This document shows, piece after piece, positions 1 through 6,925 of a stretch of 11,353 nt of DNA. Where the stretch lies: contig DXWR01000057.1 of NCBI GenBank assembly GCA_019416775.1, positions 1 through 11,353 of the forward strand, given 5' to 3'. The notes beneath the pieces were generated by a model. It was not told the DNA's origin. It did no database searches and was given only the letters and a program-made list of their open reading frames with translations. The DNA is from Oscillospiraceae bacterium (GTDB lineage Bacteria > Bacillota > Clostridia > Oscillospirales > Ruminococcaceae). Position numbers and translations under genes: made by a program. How positions within the stretch are numbered: the stretch's first letter is position 1; every line of letters begins with the position of its first letter.

Positions 1-30
1 GAACAAAGAAACCCGTGAACGGAGAAAAGG

Positions 31-56
31 GAAACATTCGTGTTTCTATTTGTTTT
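31..56 (+). terminator. Small hairpin with T-rich tail, possible terminator of an upstream gene
   Basis: A 6-bp stem (GAAACA at 31-36, TGTTTC at 41-46) closes a TTCG tetraloop and is followed by the T-rich stretch to 56. The stem is AT-rich, so it would be a weak terminator for whatever lies before the window. The right arm (42-46, then 49-54) can instead pair with bases 2-12, so two exclusive folds are possible. Confidence 0.35.
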
Positions 57-135
57 ATTATATACGGTATTCCGAAAACTGACAATAGTTTCTCTCTTTT
101 TCCGGGCATACTAACCGAGCGAGGGAGGAATTTGG

Positions 136-561
136 ATGCGAAAACTCAAAGAGCAGCTCACCGTCTTTGCCACCGGCGCTGCCGGATATCCCATCATTGA
201 ATTGATCTGGCGGCAGTCCACTCATTGGAGCATGGCTCTGGCAGGAGGAACCTGTCTGCTGCTGCTGTACAACCTCTATGGAAAATTCACCAAACTCTCC
301 TTAGGGCTGAAATGTCTGCTGGGCAGCGGGGTCATCACCGCCGTGGAGTTTGTGGCCGGACTGATCGTGAACTGCTGGCAAAACTGGAATGTGTGGGACT
401 ACTCCTGCTTTAAATTCCACTTTATGGGACAGATCTGCCTGGTTTATTCGGTACTGTGGGGCTTTCTGTGTTTGCCGGTCAGCGGGCTTTGCAAAATGAT
501 GCGCAAGCGCCTGCACAACGAACCGAAAAAACTGTTCAAAGGCAAAAAAGCCTTGGGGTAA
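136..561 (+). CDS. Small membrane protein, putative ABC-transporter type IV (PF06541-like)
   Basis: This 141-residue protein resembles the family named putative ABC-transporter type IV (CmpB-like, PF06541), whose biochemical function is not established. The family pattern is visible as GYPIIELIWR near residues 17-26, followed by a SHWSM-like stretch (THWSM), a YN pair before the first loop, ITAVEF and GLIVN near 67-79, VWDYS near 86-90, and GQIC near 98-101. Three or four hydrophobic segments (about 8-24, 32-50, 57-79 and 97-119) are followed by a basic tail ending in KKALG, so it should sit in the cytoplasmic membrane with a positive C-terminus inside. The ATG at 136 has an excellent GGAGGA site seven bases upstream. 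It stands alone in front of a promoter-bearing acetyltransferase gene, and no ABC ATPase is next to it. The family call is from memory of the motif pattern. Confidence 0.75.
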   Translation: MRKLKEQLTVFATGAAGYPIIELIWRQSTHWSMALAGGTCLLLLYNLYGKFTKLSLGLKCLLGSGVITAVEFVAGLIVNCWQNWNVWDYSCFKFHFMGQICLVYSVLWGFLCLPVSGLCKMMRKRLHNEPKKLFKGKKALG

Positions 562-570
562 GGGAAACAG

Positions 571-599
571 TATACAAACCCTTTTTGCTGTGTTATACT
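571..599 (+). promoter_or_regulatory. Sigma-A type promoter with extended -10 for the GNAT gene
   Basis: TATACA (571-576) and TATACT (594-599) are separated by 17 bases, and a TGT triplet directly before the -10 makes it an extended -10 element. It lies about 50 bases before the acetyltransferase start and suggests that gene is transcribed independently of the membrane protein gene. Confidence 0.6.
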
Positions 600-648
600 G
601 AAAAAAAGATTTTTAGTCATTTCATTTTACACAGAAAGAAGGATGTTT

Positions 649-1152
649 ATGCAATCCGTTTCTTTGCTCCCTGCGGATACCCCTGCCCTGCTGGCAGACA
701 CCGCAAAACTGGCCGGCGATATTTGGCGGGAATACTTTCCCGGGATCATCTCCCCGGAACAGGTAGAGTATATGGTGGACAAGTTCCAGTCTCTCCCTGC
801 CATGGAGGAGCAAATTCAACATCACGGCTACACCTACTATCAAATCCGCCTGGGTGACAACCTGCTGGGCTATACCGGAGTCTGCCCGGAGGGAAAAGGC
901 TTATTTTTAAGCAAGCTTTACCTGAAAAAGGAGTACCGTGGAAAAGGCTATGCAGGAAAAACTTTCCGCAAATTGGTGGATCTTTGCCAAAAACAGGGGT
1001 ACCGGTTTGTCCGCTTGACCTGCAACAAAGGCAACACCCATTCTTTGGAGGTGTACCGCCACTGGGGTTTTGTTCAAACCGACGCGGTGGAAACCGACAT
1101 TGGAAACGGTTTCGTCATGGACGACTATATTATGACCTATACCGTCAAATAA
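649..1152 (+). CDS. GNAT family N-acetyltransferase
   Basis: The 167-residue product is a single-domain GNAT fold enzyme that would move an acetyl group from acetyl-CoA to an amine. The substrate cannot be read from the sequence. The acetyl-CoA pyrophosphate loop (motif A) is seen as EYRGKGYAGK at about residues 95-104, preceded by the beta-4 strand LFLSKLYL, and the motif B region is seen as NTHSLEVYRHWGF, typical of GNATs that end in a Tyr/Phe-rich strand. The length is normal for the family. An in-frame ATG at 643 sits directly on the AAGAAGG ribosome site, so the ATG at 649, with a six-base spacer, is the better start. Its own promoter lies at 571-599 and a strong terminator follows at 1166-1210, so it is probably monocistronic. 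Confidence 0.85.
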   Translation: MQSVSLLPADTPALLADTAKLAGDIWREYFPGIISPEQVEYMVDKFQSLPAMEEQIQHHGYTYYQIRLGDNLLGYTGVCPEGKGLFLSKLYLKKEYRGKGYAGKTFRKLVDLCQKQGYRFVRLTCNKGNTHSLEVYRHWGFVQTDAVETDIGNGFVMDDYIMTYTVK

Positions 1153-1165
1153 TTCCGCAAAAAGT

Positions 1166-1210
1166 ACAGCGGGGACTTCCCTTTGTTGGGATCATCCCCG
1201 CTGTTTTTCT
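1166..1210. terminator. Bidirectional rho-independent terminator between convergent genes
   Basis: A perfect 10-bp stem (1166-1175 with 1195-1204, GC-rich core CAGCGGGGA) holds an inner 4-bp stem (1178-1181 with 1188-1191). On the plus strand it runs into TTTTTCTTT; on the minus strand the tract beyond 1164 is TTTTT. It ends both the acetyltransferase gene (stop at 1152) and malQ (stop at 1224). Confidence 0.9.
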
Positions 1211-1223
1211 TTGCAAAAACAGA

Positions 1224-2696
1224 TCAACCCCGGCGGTGGTACAGCTCCACCATTTCCCGGATATCTTCACTTAAAATTTCGTCGGCAGCGCCTTCTTCCA
1301 TCCGCCATTCCCAGTTGCTGCCCACGGTGCTGGGAGTGTTCATCCGACAGTCGGTGTCCAGCAGCAGGTAATCCTGCATGGGAATAATGCAGAGATCCGC
1401 CACGCTCTGGAAGGCTGCCCGGATAAAGCCCCAGGAATAGCTTTCCTCGTGGCTCAGATTCAAGTACCGCCGGGCATACTCCACCTCGTGTTCCGGAGCG
1501 CTGTTCAGCCAACCGATGAGGGTGTCATTGTCATGGGTGCCGGTGTAGACCACACAATTTTTGACATGGTTGTGGGGCAAAAAGGCATTGTCCGAACCGT
1601 CAAAGGCAAATTCCAACACCTTCATACCGGGATAGCCGGAATCTTTCAGCAGCTTTTCCACCCCAGGAGTCATCACACCAAGATCCTCAGCAACAATCTC
1701 CAGATCCCCCAGCTTCTTGTGGAGCTGGCGGAAGAATTGGATCCCGGGGCCCTTTTTCCATTCCCCGTTCACGGCAGTTTCTTCCTCGGCAGGCACCGCC
1801 CAGTATTCGTCAAAGCCTCGGAAGTGGTCGATGCGCATCACGTCGTAGGTCAAAAAGGCACGGCGAATTCGCTCGTTCCACCAAGCATAGCCGGTTTTCT
1901 TATGTTCTTCCCAACGGTAACAGGGATTGCCCCAAAGCTGACCGGTTTCGGAAAAGTAATCCGGTGGCACTCCCGCCACCAAGCTGGGACGGCCATCCTC
2001 ATCAAAGCAGAACAGTTCCGGATGGCTCCAGGTGTCGGCGCTATCCCCCGCCACATAGATGGGAATATCCCCAAACAATTTGACCCCGTGATCGTTGGCA
2101 TATTTTTTCAGCTTCGCAAATTGCGCAAAGAAAATATACTGCATCCAAAGCTGAAAATCAATCTCCTCTTTCAGCTTTTCCTTGGCTTCTGTCAAGGCTT
2201 CCGGCTCCCGGAGACGAAGGGGGTCCTCCCAATCATACCACTGAACCATATCCTGGTCCTGTTTGATGGCCATAAACAAGGCGTAATCTTCCGCCCAGTC
2301 CTTGTTTTCCTTGTAAAATGCCTGATAGGCTTTGCCGGGCTTATCCCGGAGAAAAGCTTTTTTCAGCAAGGGAAGCTTTTCGTTGTACATGGCGTCAAAA
2401 TCCACTTTGCAGGGATCGTCCCCCCAAAGGTGCGCCTCGCACTCTGCCTGGGTAAGCAGGCCCTCCTCCACCAGCAGATCCAAATCAATGAGATAGGGAT
2501 TGCCGGCAAAGGTGGAATAGGAGGAGTAGGGGCTGTTGCCATAACTGGTAGGGCCGATGGGGAGAATCTGCCAATACTGCTGATCGGACTTTTCCAAAAA
2601 GTCCACAAAGTCATAGGCGGACTGCCCCATGGTGCCGATTCCATACTTTCCCGGCAGGCTGGTGATATGCATCAGGATACCGCTTGCACGCTTCAT
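1224..2696 (-). CDS. malQ: 4-alpha-glucanotransferase (amylomaltase, GH77)
   Basis: The 490-residue protein is a GH77 amylomaltase. It cleaves an alpha-1,4 bond in maltodextrin and transfers the dextrinyl chain to another glucan, a cytoplasmic step of maltodextrin or glycogen use. The family N-terminus RASGILMHITSLPG is present. Catalytic signatures appear in order: the nucleophile Asp in MRIDHFRGF (about residue 290), the acid/base Glu in AEDLG (about 337), and the transition-state Asp in GTHDND (about 389). Length and motif order match bacterial MalQ without the extra N-terminal domain of the enterobacterial form. The ATG at 2696 starts the conserved sequence and has AAAGGA upstream; an in-frame GTG at 2726 would add ten non-conserved residues. 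It has its own promoter and no maltose transporter, phosphorylase or regulator gene beside it. Confidence 0.95.
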   Translation of the reverse strand: MKRASGILMHITSLPGKYGIGTMGQSAYDFVDFLEKSDQQYWQILPIGPTSYGNSPYSSYSTFAGNPYLIDLDLLVEEGLLTQAECEAHLWGDDPCKVDFDAMYNEKLPLLKKAFLRDKPGKAYQAFYKENKDWAEDYALFMAIKQDQDMVQWYDWEDPLRLREPEALTEAKEKLKEEIDFQLWMQYIFFAQFAKLKKYANDHGVKLFGDIPIYVAGDSADTWSHPELFCFDEDGRPSLVAGVPPDYFSETGQLWGNPCYRWEEHKKTGYAWWNERIRRAFLTYDVMRIDHFRGFDEYWAVPAEEETAVNGEWKKGPGIQFFRQLHKKLGDLEIVAEDLGVMTPGVEKLLKDSGYPGMKVLEFAFDGSDNAFLPHNHVKNCVVYTGTHDNDTLIGWLNSAPEHEVEYARRYLNLSHEESYSWGFIRAAFQSVADLCIIPMQDYLLLDTDCRMNTPSTVGSNWEWRMEEGAADEILSEDIREMVELYHRRG

Positions 2697-2721
2697 GAAA
2701 TGATACCGTTCCTTTCCGACG

Positions 2722-2744
2722 AACACAGAAAAAATTCCTGTGTT
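2722..2744. repeat. Inverted repeat in the malQ leader
   Basis: AACACAG (2722-2728) and CTGTGTT (2738-2744) form a perfect 7-bp inverted repeat around a nine-base AT-rich loop, in the predicted malQ 5' untranslated region between promoter and start. It could be an operator or a leader hairpin. No candidate regulator is encoded nearby, so the role is open. Confidence 0.4.
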
Positions 2745-2765
2745 TTTCTCTAAATAACAGACATT

Positions 2766-2794
2766 AGTATATCATTTTTTTGGAGAAAATGCAA
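2766..2794 (-). promoter_or_regulatory. Sigma-A promoter of malQ
   Basis: Read on the minus strand, TTGCAT (2794-2789) and TATACT (2771-2766) are spaced by exactly 17 bases of AT-rich DNA. Transcription would start near 2759 and give a leader of about 60 bases before the ATG at 2696. Confidence 0.75.
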
Positions 2795-2858
2795 ACCTTT
2801 CTGTCCCGATTCAGAACGGTAACGTAGTTTGTTCCATGAAAGGAGCCGTACGTGGCCC

Positions 2859-3740
2859 TTATTTATGATGGGATAAAATCCAGTCTAAAATATCGGTCTG
2901 CTGAAACACCACCGTTGCGCCGCCGTGATAATTCCCTGTAATGCCCCGCTGGGCAAACCAGGCTTCATCCGGGACCTGCAATTGCAGCACTTGACGGATT
3001 TCCTCCTCCGTCTGTCCCAACGCCTCATAGGCAGCCAACAAATCGTTATAAGCATCCCAAGCTCGCTAGGAGCCGTAGTATTCGTCGCCCTGCGCCATAA
3101 AGATGTATACCGCCACCCCGTTTTCCGCCACGGAATCATAGGTTCCGTCCCACTGGGACGCGCCGTGAAGATAGGCAGCGTATAAATCCGGGCGCAGGGA
3201 AACCGCCCGGGACATGGTTTCGCCTCCGGCGGAATAGCCTGCGGCGTAAACCCGGCCGGTGTCCACGGAAAAGTGCTGAATAAAATATTCCGTCAATTCA
3301 ATGGCTTGCTCCGCGGAAGTTTCTCCCCAATCGGTGAGCTGCGCGGACACCACGATCATCTGTTCCGGCCGTTCCGTCCAGCAAAGAAACCCCGGCCAAT
3401 CCAGGTTGGCCTCGGAAGAGCTCTCCCCAAACCACATCATGTCATACCCCGGCATGGCCATCATCAAAGGATATTTCTGCTGAGGATTATAGTCGTCAGG
3501 GAGATAATAGCTGTAATGAATGGTGCCGGTCTCCCCCTCCAACACCTGCTGGGGTATTAACCCGGTTTGAACCCGCGTTTCCGCATCCAACACAGACTGA
3601 GTGGTCCCGCGATCCTGCTCTGCAAAGGAAAAATCCTCGCCATTCTCCGTCGCATCTGACCTTCCGGCACAGCCGGACAAACCCAGTAACAGCAGTAACC
3701 CTGCCATGCTCCCTGCCAATACCTTTTGATATTGCTTCAC
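2859..3740 (-). pseudogene. Lipoprotein alpha/beta-hydrolase (esterase-like) interrupted by an in-frame amber codon
   Basis: The frame from the GTG at 3740 encodes a lipoprotein signal peptide (MKQYQ, hydrophobic core, LSGC lipobox with Cys24), then an alpha/beta-hydrolase related to poly-hydroxybutyrate-depolymerase-like or feruloyl-esterase-like enzymes. The nucleophile elbow GYSAGG (Ser about 170) and a likely acid in MAQGDEYYGS (Asp about 219) are present. Codon 225 is TAG (3066-3068). The same frame then continues for 68 well-formed residues, from RAWDAYNDLLAAYEALG to WILSHHK, ending in TAA at 2859, and these contain NYHGG, the probable catalytic His (codon about 272). The stop therefore removes the triad His but not the Ser or Asp. 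A GAG to TAG change is the simplest cause. A TTG at 3758 is an alternative upstream start, but GAAAGGAT (3749-3756) serves the GTG better. Most likely a recent pseudogene; a base-call error or stop readthrough are the alternatives. Confidence 0.8.
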
Positions 3741-3756
3741 TGCAATCCATCCTTTC

Positions 3757-3790
3757 AAAAAAGCAGAGACCGGCTGTTCGGTCCCTGCTT
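3757..3790 (-). terminator. Rho-independent terminator or attenuator after the RibD-C-like gene
   Basis: On the minus strand AAGCAG/CTGCTT (3790-3785 with 3766-3761) and GACC/GGTC (3783-3780 with 3771-3768) make a hairpin with one mismatch and an eight-base loop, followed by six Ts (3762-3757). It would end the flavin reductase operon. Its T tract touches the ribosome site (3756-3749) of the downstream lipoprotein hydrolase, an arrangement also used by transcription attenuators. Confidence 0.75.
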
Positions 3791-3861
3791 ATTTCGTGAC
3801 TCCTTTTTGTTTTCCCTGCAAACGGGGGCAACTGCTTTTCCGCCGCCGTTCCTCGTTGTTT

Positions 3862-4587
3862 TTAGGATTGGCCCACCGTATACCGCAGCCAGAGAACGTT
3901 CTCTCCCAGAGGTTTTACTTCTTTTAAGGCAAAGGCCACAGGGGGATGGGAGGGCAGAAAATCCGCCTGTTCGAAGATCGAAACGGATTCGGTTCCTCCG
4001 TCTGCCACCGGAGCCAGCACCAGGCTCAGCTCGTCAATCAGCCCTTCCCTCAGAAAAGACCAGTTTACCACACCGCCCCCGGCCACCATCAACCGGTCAA
4101 TGCCGAAAGATTCCTGCAACTTTTCCAGCAGCAGCGAACAATCCAGCCGGTCTTTCCCGGCAAAAAGGTAAGAGATCCCCAATTCCTGCAGATAGGCAAG
4201 GTAAGCAGGAGAAACCTGCCGGGTCAACACCTCAATCACATGGGCGGACGGACGGCCTTTCTTGGCAATTTGATGGGAAGAAAATCCAAGTTGGCCTTTG
4301 AGATCCACCGAAACGATAAAGTTTCCCATTGCTTTGCCCTTGGGATTGATCCAATCAGTGAAAGCAGGGGGATTTTCTACCGGATTCAGGGGCGGAGCCG
4401 AGCCGTCCGCATACCCGCCCAACATGGTGGTGGTACCGTAAAGGGTGGCGGGACAATGGTAAAATTCCCGCAATTTTCCGTAGGCATGAAGCGCCGGCAT
4501 GGTCTCCAAAGTGGAGAAAAAATCTCCGTCAATTTTTCCATCCAAAGAAGCCAGCATGTGGCAGACCACAAACATTTTGTTTTTCAT
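3862..4587 (-). CDS. RibD C-terminal domain (DHFR-like) reductase family protein
   Basis: The 241-residue protein has the dihydrofolate-reductase-like fold of the RibD C-terminal domain (PF01872), which in riboflavin synthesis reduces a ribosylamino-pyrimidine with NADPH. The deaminase half of RibD is missing and no riboflavin genes are near, so this is probably a stand-alone NAD(P)H-dependent reductase of unknown substrate and not RibD itself. Supporting sequence is the N-terminal CHMLASLDGKIDG (about 9-21) and the C-terminal core VAGGGVVNWSFLREGLIDEL (from about 168), where the glycine-rich loop binds NADPH, followed by LVLAPVADGG. AAAGGG lies before the ATG. It starts 31 bases after the stop of the SDR gene and appears to be the last gene of that operon, followed by the terminator at 3757-3790. 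Confidence 0.85.
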   Translation of the reverse strand: MKNKMFVVCHMLASLDGKIDGDFFSTLETMPALHAYGKLREFYHCPATLYGTTTMLGGYADGSAPPLNPVENPPAFTDWINPKGKAMGNFIVSVDLKGQLGFSSHQIAKKGRPSAHVIEVLTRQVSPAYLAYLQELGISYLFAGKDRLDCSLLLEKLQESFGIDRLMVAGGGVVNWSFLREGLIDELSLVLAPVADGGTESVSIFEQADFLPSHPPVAFALKEVKPLGENVLWLRYTVGQS

Positions 4588-4618
4588 CTGAAATCCCTTT
4601 CTTTTTTCCGGTTGACCA

Positions 4619-5356
4619 TTAGCTTTCCTTGCTGGGCCGCACCACCAAATCGGATACGTCTACCTGCTCCGGCTGTGAAACGGCATACAACACCGCCTTG
4701 GCGATGGCGTCCGGCTGGATACCTACCTTCCGATAAAATTCTTCCACCATAGATTTGGTTTCCGAAGGAGCAATGGTGTTCAGCAGTTCCGTTTGAATGG
4801 CGCCGGGATAGATGGTGGTGGTGCGGATATTGCTCCCTTCCATCACCGATTCGGCGCGGAAGGAATCCAGCATGGCCCGCACAAAGTGTTTGGTGCCGCA
4901 ATACACCGCATTGCCGGGAACGGATTTGGTTCCCGCAACGGAAGAGGTGACCACAATCTGACCGCTTTTTTGGGCGAAGAATTCCGGCAGCACCGCCGCC
5001 ATGGCGTTGAGCACCCCTTTGATGTTGATGTCCACCATATCCATCCAATCCTGCACCTTCAACTGGGACAGATTGCTTCCCGGCATAATCCCTGCATTGG
5101 CAAAAAGCACATCAATTTTTCCAAACCGTTGTTTTGCTAAAGCGGCCAATGCCTGCATGTCCTCCAGGCTGGTCACATCCGATTTTAAATACGCTGCGTT
5201 TTCCCCCAGCTGAGCTGCCAGCGCTTGGAGCCGGTCTTCCCGTCTTGCGCTGAGCACAACCTTGGCGCCGTTTTGAACCAAGACCTTCGCCGTTGCCTCT
5301 CCGATGCCGGAGGAAGCGCCGGTGATTAAAACGATTTTGTTTTCTACACCCTGCAT
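4619..5356 (-). CDS. Classical short-chain dehydrogenase/reductase (YdfG-like SDR)
   Basis: The 245-residue protein is a classical SDR that would interconvert a hydroxyl and a carbonyl group with NAD(P). The cofactor loop TGASSGIG (12-19), the ARR basic pair at 37-39 that favours NADP, NAG (87-89), the active-site Asn111, Ser138/139, and Tyr152 with Lys156 in YCGTK are all present, as is the PG motif after the catalytic helix (IYPGAIQT). It resembles the group that includes 3-hydroxy-acid dehydrogenase YdfG, but the true substrate is unknown. An in-frame TTG at 5362 is passed over because AAGGGG sits eight bases before the ATG at 5356. It lies 63 bases downstream of the flavin reductase and 31 bases before the RibD-C-like gene. 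Confidence 0.9.
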   Translation of the reverse strand: MQGVENKIVLITGASSGIGEATAKVLVQNGAKVVLSARREDRLQALAAQLGENAAYLKSDVTSLEDMQALAALAKQRFGKIDVLFANAGIMPGSNLSQLKVQDWMDMVDINIKGVLNAMAAVLPEFFAQKSGQIVVTSSVAGTKSVPGNAVYCGTKHFVRAMLDSFRAESVMEGSNIRTTTIYPGAIQTELLNTIAPSETKSMVEEFYRKVGIQPDAIAKAVLYAVSQPEQVDVSDLVVRPSKES

Positions 5357-5419
5357 CTTCAAGACCCCTTACTTTGGTTGCCGCCGCACAACAGCGCCTT
5401 CACACTGCTTTACGGAAAA

Positions 5420-5977
5420 TTATTTCAGTTCTCCCCCATCCAAAAAGGCGTTGCCCACTTGTTTCCCCAGCACATGGTACGCATTGCGAGAGGGCTCAAA
5501 GGAAATGGGGCGGAATTTATAAAAATCAATGCCGCCGTCGGCGCCCAAAATGCTGTCATCCACGCTGACGTTGACAATCTGTCCGATGATGTTGCCATCT
5601 TCGTTAGCCTTGATGAATCGGCACTCCAACGCCATCGGCAGTTCGTCAATCAGGGGTGCATCCACAAATTCGCTTTTGGTTACATGAAACCCGGATTTTT
5701 CCAACTTTTTGGATTCGCTGTTGGCGGAAACCATTCCCACATAGTCCGCCGGGACCACATGGGCGGCATCGGCAAAGCTGACGGTAAAGGCTCCTTTGGC
5801 CTTGATGTTGGCGGTGGTCTTGTGGCCTGCGCTGAGGCAGAGCACCACTTGATTGGAATCGTACAGGCCGCCCCAGGCAGCGTTCATGGCGTCGGCGGTG
5901 CCGTCTTCGTTGTAAGTGCCGATGATCAGCACCGGCAGAGGATAAAACCAGGATTTCACTCCAAAATTTTTCCGCAT
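5420..5977 (-). CDS. Flavin reductase family protein (FMN-binding split barrel)
   Basis: The 185-residue protein matches the DIM6/NtaB flavin-reductase-like family (PF01613), which binds FMN in a split beta-barrel and either reduces free flavin with NAD(P)H or acts as an FMN-containing oxidoreductase. Family features are PLPVLIIGTYNEDG near the N-terminus (14-27), AMNAAWGG (30-37), the AGHKTTANIKAKGAF stretch (about 50-64) and ADYVGMVSA. The ATG at 5977 has AAGGAG eight bases upstream, better placed than the GTG at 5986. It is the first gene of the minus-strand set with the SDR and RibD-C-like genes. No convincing promoter is seen directly upstream, where the hairpin at 6012-6051 lies. The partner and physiological substrate are not evident. 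Confidence 0.85.
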   Translation of the reverse strand: MRKNFGVKSWFYPLPVLIIGTYNEDGTADAMNAAWGGLYDSNQVVLCLSAGHKTTANIKAKGAFTVSFADAAHVVPADYVGMVSANSESKKLEKSGFHVTKSEFVDAPLIDELPMALECRFIKANEDGNIIGQIVNVSVDDSILGADGGIDFYKFRPISFEPSRNAYHVLGKQVGNAFLDGGELK

Positions 5978-6007
5978 TGTTCTCACTCCTTACATTGATC
6001 GTGGTTG

Positions 6008-6051
6008 ATGGAAAATGGGAGCAGGAAAAAACTACTCCATACTCCCATTTT
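6008..6051 (-). terminator. Hairpin following the aldo/keto reductase gene, probable terminator
   Basis: A perfect 10-bp stem (AAAATGGGAG at 6012-6021, CTCCCATTTT at 6042-6051) with a 20-base loop starts two bases after the aldo/keto reductase stop. Read on the minus strand the stem ends in four Ts and then CC, a short tail, so termination may be partial and allow some read-through into the flavin reductase operon. Confidence 0.5.
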
Positions 6052-6053
6052 GA

Positions 6054-6899
6054 TTACTTTTGCTGGTCCACAGGAGGCACCATAGACGCATACTTTGCTA
6101 ACATTTCAGGGGTGCTGATATAGTAGCGCTTCTGTTGATCCATAGCGGCGATTTGATCCATTTCTTCCTGGGTCAAGGAAAAATCAAACAGGTCGAAGTT
6201 GTCCTTGATGTGAGCGGGATTCTTGGAACCGGGAATGACGATGTTGCCGTCCTGGATGTGCCAGCGCAGAATGATCTGGGCATTGGTTTTGCCGTACTTC
6301 TTGCCCAACTGCCCAAATAAAGGCTCTTGGATCAGCGCCTTGTCCCCGTGTCCCAGAGGATACCAAGCCTGAATCACCATGCCTTCTTGGTCCAAAAACC
6401 GCTTCAGTTTCTTTTCCTGCGAGTAGGGGTGAACCTCTGTTTGCAGCACCGCAGGCTTGATTTCGCAGAGATCCAAAATCTCCTGGATTTGGGCGGGGGT
6501 AAAGTTGGACAAGCCAATGGCCTTGACTTTGCCCTCTTTGTAAGCCTGTTCCATGAGCTTGTACCCGGCGACGTAGTCCCCGGCAGGCTGGTGGATCAGA
6601 AGCAGGTCGATATAATCGGTGTCCAGCCTCTGCAAGGTTTTTTCCACTGCGTCAGCCTGTTCATAGAAGGAAGGCCAAAGCTTGGTTTCCAGGAAAATCT
6701 CTTCCCGTTTCAGACCGGATTTCTTCATGGCCCGTCCCACCGCCTTTTCATTGAGATAGGCGTTGGCGGTGTCAATCAGCCGGTAACCGCATTCCAAGGC
6801 GCTGAGGACCGAAGCTTCGGCCTCTTCCGGGCTGAGCAAAAAGGTGCCGATCCCGGCCATGGGCATTTTGACCCCATTGTTTAAAGTGACGTATTCCAT
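6054..6899 (-). CDS. Aldo/keto reductase
   Basis: The 281-residue protein is an NAD(P)H-dependent aldo/keto reductase of the AKR5-like bacterial group, reducing aldehydes, ketoaldehydes or ketones in the cytoplasm. The catalytic tetrad is complete: Asp43 and Tyr48 in LIDTANAY, Lys73 in ETKLW, and His103 in LLIHQP. The C-terminal cofactor region with GSKNPAHIKDNFDLFDF is the usual NADPH phosphate site. Length is normal. Two start codons are possible: an ATG at 6908 overlaps the AAAGGA ribosome site, so the ATG at 6899 (MEYVTLNNGVKMP) is the real start. It follows the SDR stop by 26 bases and is the last gene of the operon starting at 8417, with a hairpin directly after its stop. Methylglyoxal-type or xenobiotic carbonyls are plausible substrates, by family only. 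Confidence 0.93.
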   Translation of the reverse strand: MEYVTLNNGVKMPMAGIGTFLLSPEEAEASVLSALECGYRLIDTANAYLNEKAVGRAMKKSGLKREEIFLETKLWPSFYEQADAVEKTLQRLDTDYIDLLLIHQPAGDYVAGYKLMEQAYKEGKVKAIGLSNFTPAQIQEILDLCEIKPAVLQTEVHPYSQEKKLKRFLDQEGMVIQAWYPLGHGDKALIQEPLFGQLGKKYGKTNAQIILRWHIQDGNIVIPGSKNPAHIKDNFDLFDFSLTQEEMDQIAAMDQQKRYYISTPEMLAKYASMVPPVDQQK

Positions 6900-6925
6900 A
6901 CAAAACATCCTTTCTAAAATAATTT

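Noticed and set aside
79..112. CTGACA (79-84) and CATACT (107-112) as a promoter for the first gene
   Set aside because: The 22-base spacing is too long for a sigma-A promoter and no better pair was seen.
1449..2753. A 434-codon open frame on the plus strand opposite malQ
   Set aside because: It is the antisense shadow of a clear GH77 gene, lacks a ribosome site, and shows no protein-family pattern.
2815..2858. Imperfect hairpin after the broken hydrolase as its terminator
   Set aside because: The stem has a bulge and no T tract follows on the minus strand.
2859..3041. The 60-codon frame after the amber codon as an independent small gene
   Set aside because: It continues the hydrolase frame without a break and carries the family's C-terminal His motif. 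It has no ribosome site of its own.
3946..4752. A 268-codon plus-strand open frame across the RibD-C-like and SDR genes
   Set aside because: It runs across the ends of two well-supported minus-strand genes and has a low-complexity composition typical of an antisense frame.
5378..5998. A 206-codon plus-strand open frame opposite the flavin reductase
   Set aside because: Shadow of a recognised family gene, with no ribosome site.
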